From: an uncultured Longilinea sp.
Lineage (GTDB): Bacteria > Chloroflexota > Anaerolineae > Anaerolineales > Anaerolineaceae
Assembly: GCA_937863945.1 (NCBI GenBank)
Contig: CALMIB010000084.1
Coordinates: forward strand, 1 to 23,194
Length of the DNA: 23,194 nt
Direction: 5' to 3'
The notes under the pieces were generated by a model, which did no database searches, had not been told where the DNA came from, and saw nothing but the letters and a program-made list of their open reading frames with translations. Shown here piece after piece: positions 21,246 to 23,194 of the stretch (position 1 is its first letter; each line of letters opens with the position of its first letter). The translations under genes and the position numbers were made by a program.

Positions 21246-23183
21246 TCACAATCCGCCTTGCAGATGCATTTCCTTGCGGAACTGGGTCTGGTACAGGTGC
21301 GCGTACAGCCCGCCCTGCGCCAGCAATTCGGCGTGCGTGCCGCTCTCCACGATCCGCCCGCGGTCCAGCACCAGGATCAGGTCGGCCGCCAGGATGGTGC
21401 TCAGGCGGTGGGCGATGACGATGCTGGTGCGCTGCGCCATCACCTTCGCCAGCGCGTCCTGGATGAGCGCTTCGGATTCGCTGTCCAGGCTGCTGGTGGC
21501 TTCGTCCAGCACCAGGATGCGCGGATCCTTGAGGATCACCCGCGCCAGCGCGATGCGCTGCTTTTCGCCGCCGCTCAGGCGGTAGCCGCGCTCGCCGACG
21601 ATGGTGTCATACCCGTCCGGCAGCGCGGAGATGAAATCGTGAATGTTGGCCACCCGGCAGGCGGCTTCCAGTTCCTCCTGGCCGGCGTCCAGTTTGGCGT
21701 ATTGCAGGTTGGTGCGGATGGTGTCGTGGTACAGGTAGGTTTCCTGCGTGACCATGCCAATCTGCGCCGAGAGCGAGCTGAGCTTCAGGTCGCGCAAATC
21801 GTACCCGTCGATGCGGATGACCCCGGCGCTGGGGTCGTACAGCCGCGGGATCAGGTAGGTCAGCGTGGTCTTGCCGGCGCCGCTGGGACCCACCAGCGCC
21901 ACCAGTTGCCCGGCGCGGGCCTGAAAGCTGATACCGTCCAGCGCCACACCGCGTGCCTGGCTGCGCGGCGCTTCTTCTTCCTCTTCCCCGCCGCTGCCTT
22001 CCGCGCCCGAAAGCACTGCCGTGACATTATCCATGCTGCCGTAGCGGCGCACGTCGCTAAGCAAATGCTCGTCGCCGCGCTCGTATTGGAAGGAAACTTG
22101 ATCGAATTCGATACCGCCGCTCACGTCCTTCAAAACAACCGCGTCCGCTTTCTCTGGCAGTTCAACTGGCAGGTCAACCACCTCAAACACGCGCTCAAAG
22201 CTGACCATCGAGGTGGCAAACTCGACCGGCGCATTGGAAAGCCCCGAGAGCGCGCCGTACAGGCTGCCCAGGTAGGCGCCAAAGGCCACGATGGTGCCGA
22301 CCGTGAACGCGCCCTCGATGACAAAATAGCCGCCCAGGCCGTACACCAGCGCCGAACCGACTGCGCTGATCAGACCGATGATGGCCGCAAAGATCGATCC
22401 GGTGAAGGCGCGCTGCACGCCCAGGTCGCGCACCTGTTTGGCGCGCTGCCCGAAGCGGTCCACTTCCAATTCCTGGCGGCCAAACAGCTTCACCAGCAAC
22501 GCCCCGCCGATGTTGAGCGTCTCGTTCATCATGGCGTTCATGCGCGCGTTGGCTTCCATCTGCGCGCGCGCCATCTCGCGCAGGCGGTCGCCCAACTGGC
22601 GCGCCGCCAGGATAAAGAGCGGCAGAATCAACACGCTGATCAGCGTCAGCCGCCATTCCAGGCTCAGCATCACGCCCAGCACGGCGGCCGCCTGGATGAA
22701 CTGCGTGACAATGCCCACAATGGTGCTGCTGATGGCGTTTTGCGCGCCGATCACATCGTTGTTCAGCCGGCTCATCAGCTCGCCGACCTTGGTGTTGGTG
22801 AAAAAACGCAGCGACATGCGCTGCAGGTTCGCATAAAGCGCCAGGCGCAAATCGTAGATCACGCCCTCGCCCACGCGCGCGCTGGTGCGGCGCTGGAACA
22901 CGTTGATCACGCCGTTGATGGCCGGGATCAGCAGCAGCGCCAGCGCCAGCAGCGTCAGCCGGCGGGTGTCACCGGCCGGGATGGTCTTGTCGATCATGTC
23001 GCGCAGGATCAAAGGCGTCAGCAGCGACAACCCCGTGCTCGCCAGGATCAAAACCAGCATGGTGAGGATCAGGCCGCGGTACGGTTTGGCATAATGCAGC
23101 ACGCGCAGCAGCAACTGCCGCGTAATCTTCGGTTTTTCGTCGGGCGAATTGATCATGCTGTGCATGCCGCCGTGAAATCTCAT
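21246..23183 (-). CDS. ABC exporter, fused membrane and ATPase domains
   Basis: A 645-residue half-transporter of the MsbA/LmrA/MDR-like type IV exporter class, which would act as a dimer to export lipids, drugs or peptides. The membrane domain spans about 25-330 with six helices and the coupling-helix region RMSLRFFTNTKVGELMSRL. In the ATPase domain: A-loop Y367, Walker A GPSGAGKT (432-439), Q480, signature LSGGE (536-540), Walker B with D560-E561, and switch H592; all are intact. Oddly, about 42 extra residues (371-412) with an acidic GSGGEEEEE run lie between the A-loop strand and the strand before Walker A, where homologues have only a few. GAGGTG lies 5 nt before the ATG. The regulator follows 74 bp downstream on the same strand. 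The substrate is unknown. Confidence 0.93.
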   Translation of the reverse strand: MRFHGGMHSMINSPDEKPKITRQLLLRVLHYAKPYRGLILTMLVLILASTGLSLLTPLILRDMIDKTIPAGDTRRLTLLALALLLIPAINGVINVFQRRTSARVGEGVIYDLRLALYANLQRMSLRFFTNTKVGELMSRLNNDVIGAQNAISSTIVGIVTQFIQAAAVLGVMLSLEWRLTLISVLILPLFILAARQLGDRLREMARAQMEANARMNAMMNETLNIGGALLVKLFGRQELEVDRFGQRAKQVRDLGVQRAFTGSIFAAIIGLISAVGSALVYGLGGYFVIEGAFTVGTIVAFGAYLGSLYGALSGLSNAPVEFATSMVSFERVFEVVDLPVELPEKADAVVLKDVSGGIEFDQVSFQYERGDEHLLSDVRRYGSMDNVTAVLSGAEGSGGEEEEEAPRSQARGVALDGISFQARAGQLVALVGPSGAGKTTLTYLIPRLYDPSAGVIRIDGYDLRDLKLSSLSAQIGMVTQETYLYHDTIRTNLQYAKLDAGQEELEAACRVANIHDFISALPDGYDTIVGERGYRLSGGEKQRIALARVILKDPRILVLDEATSSLDSESEALIQDALAKVMAQRTSIVIAHRLSTILAADLILVLDRGRIVESGTHAELLAQGGLYAHLYQTQFRKEMHLQGGL

Positions 23184-23194
23184 CCCTTCACCTC

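Noticed and set aside
1..23194. CRISPR array, prophage or integrative element
   Set aside because: No regularly spaced identical repeats, phage structural genes, integrase or attachment-site duplication was found.

Overview
The window reads as ordinary chromosomal DNA from a GC-rich bacterium, most likely a member of the Chloroflexota close to Anaerolineae. This placement is inferred from protein style: Thr/Pro-rich lipoprotein linkers, a receiver-like/transposase-like fusion, and polA followed by a TPR gene. No rRNA is present to confirm it. Genes are dense and standard start and stop codons are used (TAG ends two genes). No prophage, CRISPR array or intact insertion sequence is visible.

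Layout. 1-390 is the end of a patatin-like phospholipase. 391-784 is an AT-richer spacer with a strong hairpin and one possible 41-codon reading frame. A bitopic coiled-coil membrane protein (785-1528, minus) is divergent from murJ (lipid II flippase, plus), whose 5' end carries an in-frame amber codon. A SagB-type nitroreductase (3427-4167) converges, 6 bp apart, on a three-gene minus-strand operon. In transcription order that operon is a fusion of receiver-like, Roadblock-like and inactive Y1-transposase-like domains (11093-9327), then polA (9300-6514), then a large TPR protein (6489-4174). From 11267 to 16004 runs a plus-strand operon: wecC, wecB, an MFS transporter and a GT4 glycosyltransferase. 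The first two make UDP-ManNAc and UDP-ManNAcA for surface polysaccharide; the last two presumably export or attach a product. A minus-strand M23 lipoprotein, tRNA-Leu(CAA), and the divergent ychF follow. An inverted-repeat element and terminator separate ychF from a compact pyrophosphatase-like gene. Then come a zinc-ribbon protein of unknown function, a GntR-type regulator fused to a periplasmic-binding-protein-like sensor, and an ABC exporter with an acidic insertion in its ATPase domain.

Promoters seen by eye share one pattern: TTGNCC or TTGCGC, a 17-nt spacer, then TATACT or TACACT. Two genes (murJ and the fusion protein) have the -10 box only 6-7 nt before a start codon, as expected for leaderless mRNAs.

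The most unusual item is the 588-residue fusion at 9327-11093. Its last ~125 residues align along their length with IS200/IS605 TnpA, but the HUH histidines and the catalytic tyrosine are all replaced. It lies 26 bp upstream of polA, on the same strand. It looks like a domesticated, catalytically dead single-strand/hairpin-binding module tied to signalling domains and DNA polymerase I.
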